Positions 8,127 through 16,470 of a stretch of 64,000 bases of DNA are shown one piece after another. Below the pieces are notes generated by a model. That model was not told the DNA's origin. It saw only the letters and a program-made list of their open reading frames with translations, and searched no databases. The DNA is from Gemmatimonadaceae bacterium. GTDB lineage: Bacteria > Gemmatimonadota > Gemmatimonadetes > Gemmatimonadales > Gemmatimonadaceae. The first letter of the stretch is position 1. Every line of letters starts with the position of its first letter. The position numbers were made by a program, and so were the translations under genes. The DNA lies in NCBI GenBank assembly GCA_016720905.1, contig JADKJT010000030.1, positions 62,001 through 126,000 on the forward strand, written 5' to 3'.

Positions 8127-8924
8127 ATGCCTGTAGCCACCGACAACCGCTCCACCAACGCCCCCCCAGATTCGCCGTCCGCCACGCTGGCGCCGGCATC
8201 CATCGGTGCGGCTGCCCGTGCGGCGCGCGGAGACGGCAAGCGCGCATACGTGCAGCAGATGTTCTCGGACATCGCCCCGCGGTACGATCTGCTCAACCAT
8301 GTCCTCTCGCTCAACATCGATCGCGCCTGGCGCGTGAAGGCGTTGCAGGCGCTGGCGTGGCACGCGCAGCCTCAGGGCACGTATCTCGATTTGTGCGCCG
8401 GCACGCTGGATGTGGGGGCGATGCTCACCCGGCAGCCGGGCTTCGGTGGATTCGTGGTTGGCGCCGATTTTGCCGTCCCCATGCTGCAACACGGCAATGG
8501 CAAAGCCGCGCGACACGTGTTGGCTCCGGTGGGCGCCGATGCGTTGGCGCTGCCCTTGGCCGACGCGAGTGTGGACGGCGCGATTGTGGCGTTTGGCATT
8601 CGCAATGTCGCCGACCTCGACGCCGGGCTCCAAGAGGTGCGACGCGTCGTACGTCCGGGGGGTCGCTTCGTGATACTCGAATTCTCCACCCCCTCCAGCG
8701 CGATCGTGCGAGTAGGCTATCACGCGTATTTCCACAACGTCCTCCCGTTCATCGGCCGCATGGTCAGCGGGCATCGCTCGGCGTACACCTACCTGCCCAT
8801 GTCGGTGGCGCAATTTCCCACGGGCGACGCGCTCGCCGAGCGCATGCGCGGGGCGGGGTTCACGACAGTCACCTGGCAACCGCTCACGTTCGGCATCGCG
8901 GCGATTCACGTGGGGGGAGCTTGA
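8127..8924 (+). CDS. ubiE: demethylmenaquinone methyltransferase, UbiE/MenG family
   Basis: A 265-aa class I SAM-dependent methyltransferase. Motifs include VQQMFSDIAPRYDLLNHVLS, the SAM-binding YLDLCAGTLDVG, FGIRNVADLDAGLQEVRRV, and GGRFVILEFSTP. This is the UbiE/MenG pattern for the last C-methylation step of quinone synthesis. Because ubiD, ubiA and ubiX follow on the same strand, it is most likely the menaquinone enzyme. A palindromic GGGAGAC element separates it from ubiD. ATG 8127 is preferred. The upstream extension to 8025 is low-complexity and lies in the divergent promoter region. Confidence 0.9.
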   Translation: MPVATDNRSTNAPPDSPSATLAPASIGAAARAARGDGKRAYVQQMFSDIAPRYDLLNHVLSLNIDRAWRVKALQALAWHAQPQGTYLDLCAGTLDVGAMLTRQPGFGGFVVGADFAVPMLQHGNGKAARHVLAPVGADALALPLADASVDGAIVAFGIRNVADLDAGLQEVRRVVRPGGRFVILEFSTPSSAIVRVGYHAYFHNVLPFIGRMVSGHRSAYTYLPMSVAQFPTGDALAERMRGAGFTTVTWQPLTFGIAAIHVGGA

Positions 8925-8960
8925 AATGGTGAGTTGTCGTGTGGCGCTTGTGCTGTGGAT

Positions 8961-9053
8961 AGACGGGAGACGAGAGACGGGAGACGGAAGACATCCGGCG
9001 GGCTGGCCGTCTCCCGTCGTCCGTCTTCAGTCTCCAGTCTTCAATCGACGTCT
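8961..9053. repeat. GGGAGAC/GTCTCCC palindromic element, copy 2
   Basis: The left arm at 8961-8993 (AGACGGGAGAC units ending GGAAGAC) and the right arm from about 9009 (GTCTCCCGTCGTCCGTCTTC, then GTCTCCAGTCTTC) are complementary around a short GC-rich centre. It fills the ubiE-ubiD gap, with the ubiD start 27 bp further on. It shares arm sequence and orientation with copies 1 and 3. Confidence 0.8.
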
Positions 9054-9080
9054 TTCCCGATTCGGGTCGCGGCCCACCTG

Positions 9081-10571
9081 ATGCCCCTCAATACGCTCTC
9101 GGAATTCATCGACGCCATCGATCGCGCTGGCGAGCTGCATCGCATCGCCGCGCCGGTCAAGGTGCATCTCGAAATCACGGAAATCGCCGATCGCGTCTCC
9201 AAGCAATCCGGAGGCGGTCAGGCGCTGTTGTTCGAACATCCCGTGTTGCGAGATGGCACGAAGTCGCCGTATCCGGTGGCCATCAACCTGTTCGGCAGTA
9301 TGCGGCGCATGGCGCTGGCGCTGGGCGTTGACGATCTCGATGCCATTGGCGCGCGCATCACGCAGTTGATGGATCTCAAAGTGCCCGATGGGTTCCTCGG
9401 GAAGCTGTCGCTGCTGCCGAGGTTGCTGGAGATTTCCAAGTTTCCGCCGCGCGTGAAGAGTGGCACGCCGGCATGTCAGGACATCGTGTGGCGCGGCAGC
9501 GACATCGATCTCGACAAGATTCCGGTGCTGCACTGTTGGCCTGAAGATGGCGGTCCGTTTCTCACCATGACGGCCGTCATCAGCAAGGATCCGGTGCGTG
9601 GTATTCGCAACGTGGGCATGTACCGGGTGCAGCAGTTGGACAAGACGAGCGTGGCGATGCACTGGCAGCGTCACAAGACGGGTGCCGAGCATATGCGGCA
9701 GATGGCCGAGCGTGGCGAGAAAATGCCGGTGTGCATCGTGATTGGCAGCGATCCGGCCAGCATGTATTCGGCCAGCGCGCCGCTGCCGCCGAATATCGAC
9801 GAGTTCCTGTTTGCCGGGTTCCTGCGACGCGAACCCGTGCGATTGGCCAGGGCGGTGAGTTGTGATCTGGACGTGCCGGCTGATGCCGAATTCGTCATCG
9901 AAGGGTTTATCGATCCGTCAGAGGACCTGGTGGTGGAGGGGCCGTTCGGCGATCACACGGGCTTCTATTCCGAAGCCGATCTGTACCCAAAAGTGCACGT
10001 CACCGCAGTGACGATGCGCAAGAACCCCGTGTACGTCACCACGATTGTGGGACGGCCGCCGATGGAGGACTTCTATCTGGGGCATGCGACGGAGCGCATC
10101 TTTCTTCCGCTGCTCAAGCTCACCACGCCGGAAGTGGTGGATTACCATATGCCGGCCGAGGGCGGGTTCCACAATCTTGTATTCGTGTCCATCGACAAGA
10201 AGTATCCCGGTCACGCCGACAAGGTGATGCACGCGTTATGGGGACAGGGGCTGATGTCGCTGGCGAAAGTCCTGGTGGTGGTCGACAAAGAGGTCAACGT
10301 GCGCAATCCGGTGGAGGCGTGGTGGGCGGCGCTCAACAACATGGATCCCGAGCGTGACGTGCGATTCACCATGGGTCCGGTGGACGTGCTCGATCATGCC
10401 AGCCGGGCGTTCACGTATGGCAGCAAGATGGGAATCGATGCGACGCGCAAATGGCCCGAGGAAGGATTCACGCGGGCCTGGCCCAAGGTGATCCGCATGG
10501 ATGACGCAACAAAGACACGTGTCGACGCCATGTGGAGTGCGCTGGGTCTTCCCGCGACGGACCACCGATGA
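9081..10571 (+). CDS. ubiD: UbiD-family prenylated-flavin-dependent decarboxylase
   Basis: The 496-aa protein has UbiD family sequence along its whole length, including GGQALLFEHP near residue 50, FPPRVKSGTPACQDIV and the GPFGDHTGFYSEAD segment that carries the E-R-E-type active-site acidic residues. It should decarboxylate an aromatic quinone precursor using prenylated FMN supplied by UbiX. In futalosine-pathway bacteria the equivalent step acts on 1,4-dihydroxy-6-naphthoate derivatives (MqnL). ATG 9081 is chosen because sequence before it is translated repeat. The stop overlaps the ubiA start (ATGA), so the two are coupled. Confidence 0.88.
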   Translation: MPLNTLSEFIDAIDRAGELHRIAAPVKVHLEITEIADRVSKQSGGGQALLFEHPVLRDGTKSPYPVAINLFGSMRRMALALGVDDLDAIGARITQLMDLKVPDGFLGKLSLLPRLLEISKFPPRVKSGTPACQDIVWRGSDIDLDKIPVLHCWPEDGGPFLTMTAVISKDPVRGIRNVGMYRVQQLDKTSVAMHWQRHKTGAEHMRQMAERGEKMPVCIVIGSDPASMYSASAPLPPNIDEFLFAGFLRREPVRLARAVSCDLDVPADAEFVIEGFIDPSEDLVVEGPFGDHTGFYSEADLYPKVHVTAVTMRKNPVYVTTIVGRPPMEDFYLGHATERIFLPLLKLTTPEVVDYHMPAEGGFHNLVFVSIDKKYPGHADKVMHALWGQGLMSLAKVLVVVDKEVNVRNPVEAWWAALNNMDPERDVRFTMGPVDVLDHASRAFTYGSKMGIDATRKWPEEGFTRAWPKVIRMDDATKTRVDAMWSALGLPATDHR

Positions 10572-11539
10572 CGAATGCCGCGCCGCAGGTGAACGCGCCG
10601 ATCACGCCACCCAAGGGCGCGCGGGACGGGCAACTCATAGATGGCTCGTCGCTGGCGATACGGTTGGCGAACTTCGTCAAGTTGCCCCACACCGTGTTCG
10701 CGATGCCATTTGCCCTCGTGGGACTGCTGTTTGCCAGCACGGTCGTTCCGATAACCGGCCGGGTAATTGGCTGGGTGTTGGTGGCCTTCACCGCCGCGCG
10801 GTTTGCGGCAATGGGATTCAATCGCATTGTCGATCGCGACGTGGACGCGGTGAATCCGCGCACCGCCAATCGGGAATTGCCGCGTGGCGCGCTGACGGTG
10901 GGGCAGGCGAAAACATCGGTGGTGGTGGCCTCACTGCTGTTCGTCTACGCCTCGTATCAGTTGAACACCCTGTGCGCGTGGCTGTCACCGGTAGCCCTGT
11001 TGTGGGTGCTGACGTACAGCTACACCAAGCGCTTTACCCGATGGTCTCACCTGTGGCTGGGGCTTGGCCTCAGTATTGCGCCGGTGGGTGGCTATCTGGC
11101 CGTCACCGGGACGTGGAGCGATCCGTGGTGGCAACTGTGCGCCTTCGCCATGGTGGTGGTCACGTGGAGTGCCGGTTTCGATATGCTGTATTCACTGCAG
11201 GACGCGGAGTTCGATCGTGTGAATGGACTGCATTCCATTCCCTCGGCGATTGGTGTGCCGGCGGCCATTCGTCTTGCCCGCGTGCTCCATGTGGTGTCGG
11301 TGCTGAGCCTGACCGCGGTGATCTACTCCCAACCTCTGGGCCTGGCGTCACCCGCCGCACAGTCCATGCTCTGGGCAGGCGTCCTCTGGATGGCCGGCAT
11401 GCTGGTCTGGGAACACCGTCTGGTAAAGGCGGACGATCTCAGCCGGATTGACGCGGCGTTCTTCACCATGAATGGCGTCATCTCCATTGGATTTTTCGCA
11501 GTCGTGCTGGTGGCGCGCTTGACCGGTGTGACCTGGTGA
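10568..11539 (+). CDS. ubiA: UbiA-like polyprenyltransferase (MqnP/UbiA)
   Basis: A 323-aa multi-pass membrane prenyltransferase. The first Asp-rich motif reads NRIVDRDVD and the second QDAEFDRVN, the two Mg-diphosphate-binding sites of UbiA enzymes. The N-terminal KLPHTVFAMPFALVGL is typical of the menaquinone-type UbiA-like branch. It attaches the polyprenyl tail to the aromatic ring at the membrane. The start ATG overlaps the ubiD TGA. With ubiD and ubiX it forms the mqnP-L-M-like tail of the futalosine pathway. That pathway assignment is inferred, as mqnA-D are not in the window. Confidence 0.9.
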   Translation: MTNAAPQVNAPITPPKGARDGQLIDGSSLAIRLANFVKLPHTVFAMPFALVGLLFASTVVPITGRVIGWVLVAFTAARFAAMGFNRIVDRDVDAVNPRTANRELPRGALTVGQAKTSVVVASLLFVYASYQLNTLCAWLSPVALLWVLTYSYTKRFTRWSHLWLGLGLSIAPVGGYLAVTGTWSDPWWQLCAFAMVVVTWSAGFDMLYSLQDAEFDRVNGLHSIPSAIGVPAAIRLARVLHVVSVLSLTAVIYSQPLGLASPAAQSMLWAGVLWMAGMLVWEHRLVKADDLSRIDAAFFTMNGVISIGFFAVVLVARLTGVTW

Positions 11540-11576
11540 TCGGCTCGGCATGCATTTCGCCGTCGGGAGCGCGCCG

Positions 11577-12179
11577 ATGACGTCACCGCGTCATCCCATC
11601 GTGCTGGCGATCACCGGCGCATCGGGCGCGCCCTACGCGGTTCGCCTGCTGCAGCAACTGGTGGAGCACCGTGTCCCGACCTGGCTCATTGTATCAAGCC
11701 ACGGGTTTCGTCTGTTGCGAACCGAATCGGATATCGCGGATCGCGCGGCCCTGCGCGAGCACGTTGGCGCGGAGGGATTTGACGCCTGCGTGACGGTGTT
11801 CGACGACAATGATCGCGGCGCGGCGCCCGCCTCGGGGTCGGCGCGCACAAGCGGGATGGTGATCTGTCCGTGCTCGATGGGGACGGTCAGTGCCATCGCC
11901 CACGGGACGTCGCGGTCCCTCGTGGAGCGCGCCGCCGATGTGGTACTCAAGGAACGGCGTCGTCTCATTGTGGTGCCGCGCGAAACGCCGCTGTCCCTGA
12001 TCCATCTGGAGAACCTGACGCAGATCACGCGGGCCGGTGCCATCGTCATTCCGGCCGCGCCAGGATTTTATCATCGGCCCCAAGTGGTTGCGGATCTGGT
12101 GGACTTCATGGTGGCGAGAGTTCTCGACCATTTGGATATTGAGCATTCCCTGGGCCGGCGTTGGTCCGGCGACCACTGA
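11577..12179 (+). CDS. ubiX: flavin prenyltransferase UbiX
   Basis: The 200-aa flavoprotein has the UbiX pattern: PIVLAITGASGAPYAVRLL at the N-terminus, SGMVICPCSMGTVSAIAHG in the middle and RRLIVVPRETPLSLIHLENL near residue 140. It makes prenylated FMN for the UbiD decarboxylase encoded two genes upstream. ATG 11577 is preferred over 11550 because GGGAG lies 7 nt before it. It is the last gene of the quinone cluster. Confidence 0.9.
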   Translation: MTSPRHPIVLAITGASGAPYAVRLLQQLVEHRVPTWLIVSSHGFRLLRTESDIADRAALREHVGAEGFDACVTVFDDNDRGAAPASGSARTSGMVICPCSMGTVSAIAHGTSRSLVERAADVVLKERRRLIVVPRETPLSLIHLENLTQITRAGAIVIPAAPGFYHRPQVVADLVDFMVARVLDHLDIEHSLGRRWSGDH

Positions 12180-12226
12180 CTCTTTTCACTTCGTATGCGA
12201 GCCACTCTTCAAAACGATTCTGCGCT

Positions 12227-12887
12227 GTGACCGACACCGAATTGATTGAGCAGGCAGTAGCCGGTGAACGCGCAAGGAAGCGTCGATCGAGCCTGATCGG
12301 GTTTGTTTTTGCCGTCGTGCTGCTTTCACCCGTGGGGTATGCGCTGGCCACCATGATGGGACTTGAGGGTACGCAGCGTTTGTGGATGTCTCCCGACCAT
12401 CGTGGCGGGTTTGCTCGTGGCGGGGCTGAGCGCGACGAAGCTCGTGCAATGGTTGTCCGGTCAGTTGGTCATGTCGATCGTCAGTCCGGGAGGACGGGCG
12501 CGTGGACCGAACGGGCATTCGCGAGCCGAGGCGCTGGTCGCTGCGGGACGGCTCGACGACGCAACCGCCGAGTTTGAAGCGACGCGCGAGAAATTGGGTG
12601 ACACGGTGGCCTCGCTGCGCGCCGAAGCGGAACTGCATGCCATGTCTTCCGGAGATCCAAAGCGGGCAGAAGCCCTGTTCCAGCGCATTCGTCGCGCGCC
12701 CGACGCCCAGCCCGGGGATGAACTCTATGCCTCCCATCGGCTGATCGACCTGTATCTGGGATCGCTCAACGATCCCGGCCGCGTGATGGTGGAGTTGCGT
12801 CGCATGGCCGATCGCTTTCCGGAGACACTGGACGGACAGAGCGCGTTGGCGGAGCTCAAGCGCCGTCGAGTGGAAGGGCAGGGTTAG
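12227..12887 (+). CDS. membrane-anchored tetratricopeptide-like protein, frame broken near 12390
   Basis: From a GTG at 12227 the first frame reads VTDTELIEQAVAGERARKRR, then a membrane segment, ending sensibly at about MGLEGTQRLWM. From there the sequence makes sense only one base on: LPTIVAGLLVAGLSATKLVQW (a second membrane segment), then about 130 residues of helical TPR-like repeat (AEALVAAGRLDDATAEFE, AEALFQRIRR). Together they make a plausible 220-residue anchored protein, so a one-base insertion or a real shift lies around 12387-12397. The function is unknown. It follows ubiX by 47 bp. Without the join, the second half (12363-12887) would be called as a separate gene with a non-ATG start. 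Confidence 0.6.
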
Positions 12888-12895
12888 CTTTCGTC

Positions 12896-13393
12896 GTGCT
12901 CACTATTGGATTGATCTCCGACACCCACGGCCTCGTGCGCCCCGAAGTCTTCGACGCGCTCGCGGGCGTCGATCTCATCCTCCATGCCGGCGATGTCGGC
13001 CCGCCCGAGGTACTCATCGAGCTCGCCACCATCGCGCCGGTGCGCGCGGTCTGGGGCAATACCGATGCGCCGGGCCGTCCAGACTTGGTCGAGCGTATCG
13101 ACGAGATGTTCGAACAGGTGCGCGTGGTCGTCACGCATGGTCATGAACTGGCCAGTCCCAATCCGCCGCGTCTGGTGGGCGCCTATATGCACGCGGACGT
13201 GATTGTCTATGGTCACACGCACCAGCAGTTGATTGTGCGCGCGGCCCGACGCACCGTCATCAATCCCGGTGCGGCCGGAGCTCGCCGATTCAAGCTGCAG
13301 CCGAGCGTGGCGAAGTTGTATATCAATGCGCGGCAGGTGGATGCGGAATTGATCCAGCTGCTTCCGGACGACGTGATCATTCCGGACGCGTAA
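12896..13393 (+). CDS. YfcE/MJ0936-type metallophosphoesterase
   Basis: The 165-aa product contains the full calcineurin-like metal-binding set: GLISDTHG (residues 5-12), LHAGDVG, WGNTDAPG, VVTHGHEL and VYGHTHQ. These short enzymes hydrolyse phosphodiesters with a Mn/Ni dimetal centre and usually have no defined physiological substrate. The start is a GTG at 12896, because the SDTHG motif follows at the family-normal distance. The gene converges with the kinase stub at 13404. Confidence 0.88.
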   Translation: MLTIGLISDTHGLVRPEVFDALAGVDLILHAGDVGPPEVLIELATIAPVRAVWGNTDAPGRPDLVERIDEMFEQVRVVVTHGHELASPNPPRLVGAYMHADVIVYGHTHQQLIVRAARRTVINPGAAGARRFKLQPSVAKLYINARQVDAELIQLLPDDVIIPDA

Positions 13394-13403
13394 CGACCTC
13401 GGG

Positions 13404-13589
13404 TTACCCGCGTTCGAATCTGGCGGCACCTTCCTCGTGAGCGGCCAGCAGACTTCGCACTTCGCGCAGGAGCGCTGGTCGTTCGCGCAGCGCGTCGTCG
13501 AGGTAGTTGGACCGGTCTGGTGCCGGGCGCTCAAGCGCAGCGTGAAACCACTGCTTCACCGAGTCCCACTCGCCGTCACGCGCCGTCAC
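13404..13589 (-). pseudogene. N-terminal stub of a sigma-linked serine/threonine protein kinase
   Basis: The 61 residues (WDSVKQWFHAALERPAPDRS, then ERPALLREVRSLLAAHEE) match the juxta-N-terminal segment that precedes the kinase domain in the Pkn proteins usually encoded right after this type of ECF sigma factor. Here the frame ends at 13404 before any kinase motif (no GxGxxG, HRD or DFG). Its ATG overlaps the sigma stop (ATGA), as in intact pairs. The kinase body has evidently been deleted, with the metallophosphoesterase gene now adjacent. Confidence 0.6.
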
Positions 13590-14176
13590 GGCCCGATCTC
13601 CCGTTGCAGCCAGGCCTTGGCGAGCACCCAGTCACGTTTGACCGTCGCGGGAGAGATGTCGAGTGCGGCGGCCGTCTCGTCGATGTCGAGCCCGGCGTAA
13701 TAGCGGAGCTCCACGATGCGGGCCTGACGCGGATCCATGGCGGCCAATCGTTCAAGCGCCGTATCCACCGCAATGAGATCGAGGTCGCGGTCGGCTGCAG
13801 CCGGCAAATCGTCGCTGAGTTGGACCCGAACGCCACCATCGCGTTTGGTGGACCGCCGTCGACGTGCATGATCCACCAGTGCGCGACGCATGGCGGATGC
13901 GGCGATGGCGATCAGGTGACGCGAGTTGTTGTACGAGACCGATTCCTGCTCGAGGAGGCGCAGGACGGCCTCGTGGACCAACGCCGTCGGCTGCAGCGTG
14001 TGCTCTTCACGCTCGTTCCGCATCAGGTGCCCGGCCAGCGCGCGCAACTGCGGATAGACGTCTTCCAGCAGCTGTTCCAGCGACAGCGCGGACCTCGCGC
14101 GCGTCTCGCCGTCGGCCGCAGACGCCTTCACGGCCACCGGTTCACGTGCGTCAGGGCCAGGTGTGCGGTCCGGCAT
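13586..14176 (-). CDS. ECF sigma factor of the kinase-associated sigma-70_X6 type
   Basis: The 196-aa product has region 2 features (YPQLRALAGHLMRNEREEHT, LVHEAVLRLL, NSRHLIAIAASAMRRALVDH) and region 4 (LAAMDPRQARIVELRYYAG, ETAAALDISPATVKRDWVLA). This pattern matches the TIGR02999-like sigma family found beside Ser/Thr kinases in Gemmatimonadota, Acidobacteriota and Planctomycetota. ATG 14176 is chosen because upstream in-frame sequence to 14371 looks non-coding. The partner kinase is reduced to a stub, so its normal control by phosphorylation is probably lost. Confidence 0.82.
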   Translation of the reverse strand: MPDRTPGPDAREPVAVKASAADGETRARSALSLEQLLEDVYPQLRALAGHLMRNEREEHTLQPTALVHEAVLRLLEQESVSYNNSRHLIAIAASAMRRALVDHARRRRSTKRDGGVRVQLSDDLPAAADRDLDLIAVDTALERLAAMDPRQARIVELRYYAGLDIDETAAALDISPATVKRDWVLAKAWLQREIGP

Positions 14177-14357
14177 GGGACTCCACTGCAACAGACGGCG
14201 GACAGATGGTCGCGAGGTGGGGTCGGCAGGTGCCGCCCGTCCCGGCTGTCCCGTTGTACATCGGAATATGCACGGGAAAGCCGATGTCGTCACGCGCAAC
14301 GCATGTGGGGGCAGGTTCAGGGCGGGAGTCGTCATGCTCACCACGCGCAATTCCGAC

Positions 14358-15674
14358 TCAGCGTGGCTCACCCTCGGATTCGGTGCCCTCGGCCCGGCCT
14401 GAGCCTTCGGCGACGACGTCTCGCAGGCAGGACAGGGCGTCGACCACGCTTCGCTGGATGTGGTCGGTGGTCGACTGCCGCGTTCTGAACCACTGACCGA
14501 TCATCATCACTTCGTCGAGATGATCGGGCGCGATGCCGCTGGCGGTCGTGTCCGGGGAGGTGGCGCGCGCGTGCAGCGCGGACATCGCGACCAGGTCGTT
14601 GCAGCGCGCTTCAGCGATCACGCGGCCATGGCGAATGAGGTACACGCGATCATCGCCGTCCCGCCCCGGCACGGCGTAGACGCCGCTGGGCCGCGCCACG
14701 GCCTCTCGCACTCGCAACAGCTGCACCTCCAGTTCCTGCAACGAGGCGAGACGATCGCGAAGCCATCCCGCTCGCTCGTACGACAGGGCGGCGCTGGCGA
14801 CGGCCATCTCGCGCACCAGCGTCTGTTGCGGCGTATCGTCACGGCCCTCGAGCACGGCACGGGCACGCGTCAGCTGTGCGCGATACTCGCCGGCACTGCA
14901 CGCGCCGACACACGGGCCCAGGCAACGTCGCGTTTCATACCGGTGACAGGCCGGTGTGCGCGCCAGTTGCGGATACTGCACGTCGTCGAACAACTCCGCG
15001 GCATCCCGCAGCATCAAACGCACGCGATCCGGACAGTCCCGCAACCCCAGGGCATCGTTGAGCACGCGCAACGCTTCCACCAACGGGGCGCGACTGGAGA
15101 ATGGCCCGACCATGCCGGTGTGACCCTGACGCCGATCACGCATGGCGGCACTGGCCCGTTGCACGCGCAGGCGCGGTGCGATGCCGTCACTGACGGTGAT
15201 CACCCACCAGCGATGCAGCGGTCGCGCGGACTTGATGTTGTAGCGCGGCAAGTGCGCGCGAATGAGGCGCACTTCGCGGAGCAACGCGGCGAACTCGCTG
15301 GGCTGTTCTTCCCATTCCAGGCTGGCGGTCTCCCGCAACATCCGCGCATGCCGGTGCGCAGGCCATGGCAGTCGGAAGTACGACAACAGTCGGGTGCGCA
15401 ACTGCGTGCTCTTGCCCACGTACAACACGTCACCGTGCGCGCCCCGCATGAGATAGACCCCCGGCACATTGCGGGCACTGAGACGAACGTGCTCACGCAA
15501 TCGGGCCACGTCGGCATTGGACGACCCCACGGCGAGGTCGAGTTGTTCCGGCGGCACCGATGTCGCGCGCTGCGCTTTCGCGCGCTGCGCCTTCGCGCGT
15601 GATGTGGCGGCGGACGACTTCGGCGCCGTCGCCTTAGTGCTGGCACGTGGGACAGAAGACGGTACTTCGGCCAT
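14358..15674 (-). CDS. UvrC-like GIY-YIG endonuclease lacking the C-terminal half (Cho-type)
   Basis: The roughly 438-aa protein carries a GIY-YIG domain (GVYLMRGAHGDVLYVGKS, then RTRLLSYF) near residues 70-150. A UvrC-style Cys cluster follows (ACHRYETRRCLGPCVGAC). The RNase H-like nuclease and HhH domains of full UvrC are absent, so it resembles Cho, which makes the 3' incision in nucleotide excision repair. The N-terminus has a Lys/Ala/Arg-rich tail (KAQRAKAQRA). Start ATG 15674 overlaps the end of mutM by about 40 bp. Genes on both sides favour a DNA-repair transcript. Exact start uncertain. Confidence 0.78.
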   Translation of the reverse strand: MAEVPSSVPRASTKATAPKSSAATSRAKAQRAKAQRATSVPPEQLDLAVGSSNADVARLREHVRLSARNVPGVYLMRGAHGDVLYVGKSTQLRTRLLSYFRLPWPAHRHARMLRETASLEWEEQPSEFAALLREVRLIRAHLPRYNIKSARPLHRWWVITVSDGIAPRLRVQRASAAMRDRRQGHTGMVGPFSSRAPLVEALRVLNDALGLRDCPDRVRLMLRDAAELFDDVQYPQLARTPACHRYETRRCLGPCVGACSAGEYRAQLTRARAVLEGRDDTPQQTLVREMAVASAALSYERAGWLRDRLASLQELEVQLLRVREAVARPSGVYAVPGRDGDDRVYLIRHGRVIAEARCNDLVAMSALHARATSPDTTASGIAPDHLDEVMMIGQWFRTRQSTTDHIQRSVVDALSCLRDVVAEGSGRAEGTESEGEPR

Positions 15675-16470
15675 CGATCGCATGCGTCCCCACGAGACGG
15701 CGCCCGCATCGCCGGCAGGGCGCGCCGGCGCGGCCGTAGGCGGCCAGCTGCTCGACGAAACCTCCACGCTCACCGCGGGCATCCCGGTAGTCGCGGAAAC
15801 TCGTGCCGCGCGCCGCAATCGACGCCTCCAACACGTCGCACAGGGCCCGTCGAAGCGCCGCCGCCTCGGTCGGGCTCACTGACCGTGCCTCGCGTGAAGG
15901 GTCGATACCCGCTTTCCACAGTGCCTCGTTGGCGTAGATGTTGCCCACCCCGGCCAGTCGACGCTGATCCATCAGCATCACTTTCACGGGTTGCCGGGAA
16001 GCCCGAAGAAGAACCGAAAACTCGGCGTCGCCGAGCGCTGGGTCAAGAGGCTCGACGCCAAGGTCGCCTGCGTATTCGTGGAAGCGGTCCGCTGACATAA
16101 GGGTGACGGTCCCCAACCGGCGCATGTCGCGATAGTGCAGCTGACGGCCGTCTGCCAGCGATACGCTGAGGCAGACATAGGCACCGAGCACGTCCGGCGT
16201 CGCGTCGCGGGCAATCAGCAGACCGCCAGTGAATCGCGGCTGAACGACCAGATGCCATGTCCCGGTTGCCGATTCGAGATCGATCACGACCAGCTTGGCG
16301 CGTCGCCACACGCGCACCACCCTCATCCCCGGCAGGCGGTCACCCAGCTCCTTTGCGGTGCCTTCGCGGAGCACGTCGCCGCGCAACACCGTGACACGCG
16401 TGACCATCGCACCGCGAATCTCCGCATCGAGATCGCGGGCAATCGTTTCGGTTTCAGGAAGCTCCGGCAT
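15634..16470 (-). CDS. mutM: formamidopyrimidine-DNA glycosylase (first paralogue)
   Basis: The 278-aa enzyme starts MPELPETETIARDLD with the catalytic Pro2/Glu3. It contains DQRRLAGVGNIYANEALW (helix-two-turn-helix region) and ends with a C4 zinc finger CRRCGRRLVG, then STVFCPTCQH. It excises oxidised purines such as 8-oxoguanine and nicks the abasic site. The start overlaps purD by 17 bp. The long upstream extension (to 16743) lies within purD and is rejected. A second Fpg/Nei family gene lies at 26469. Confidence 0.92.
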   Translation of the reverse strand: MPELPETETIARDLDAEIRGAMVTRVTVLRGDVLREGTAKELGDRLPGMRVVRVWRRAKLVVIDLESATGTWHLVVQPRFTGGLLIARDATPDVLGAYVCLSVSLADGRQLHYRDMRRLGTVTLMSADRFHEYAGDLGVEPLDPALGDAEFSVLLRASRQPVKVMLMDQRRLAGVGNIYANEALWKAGIDPSREARSVSPTEAAALRRALCDVLEASIAARGTSFRDYRDARGERGGFVEQLAAYGRAGAPCRRCGRRLVGTHAIDGRSTVFCPTCQH

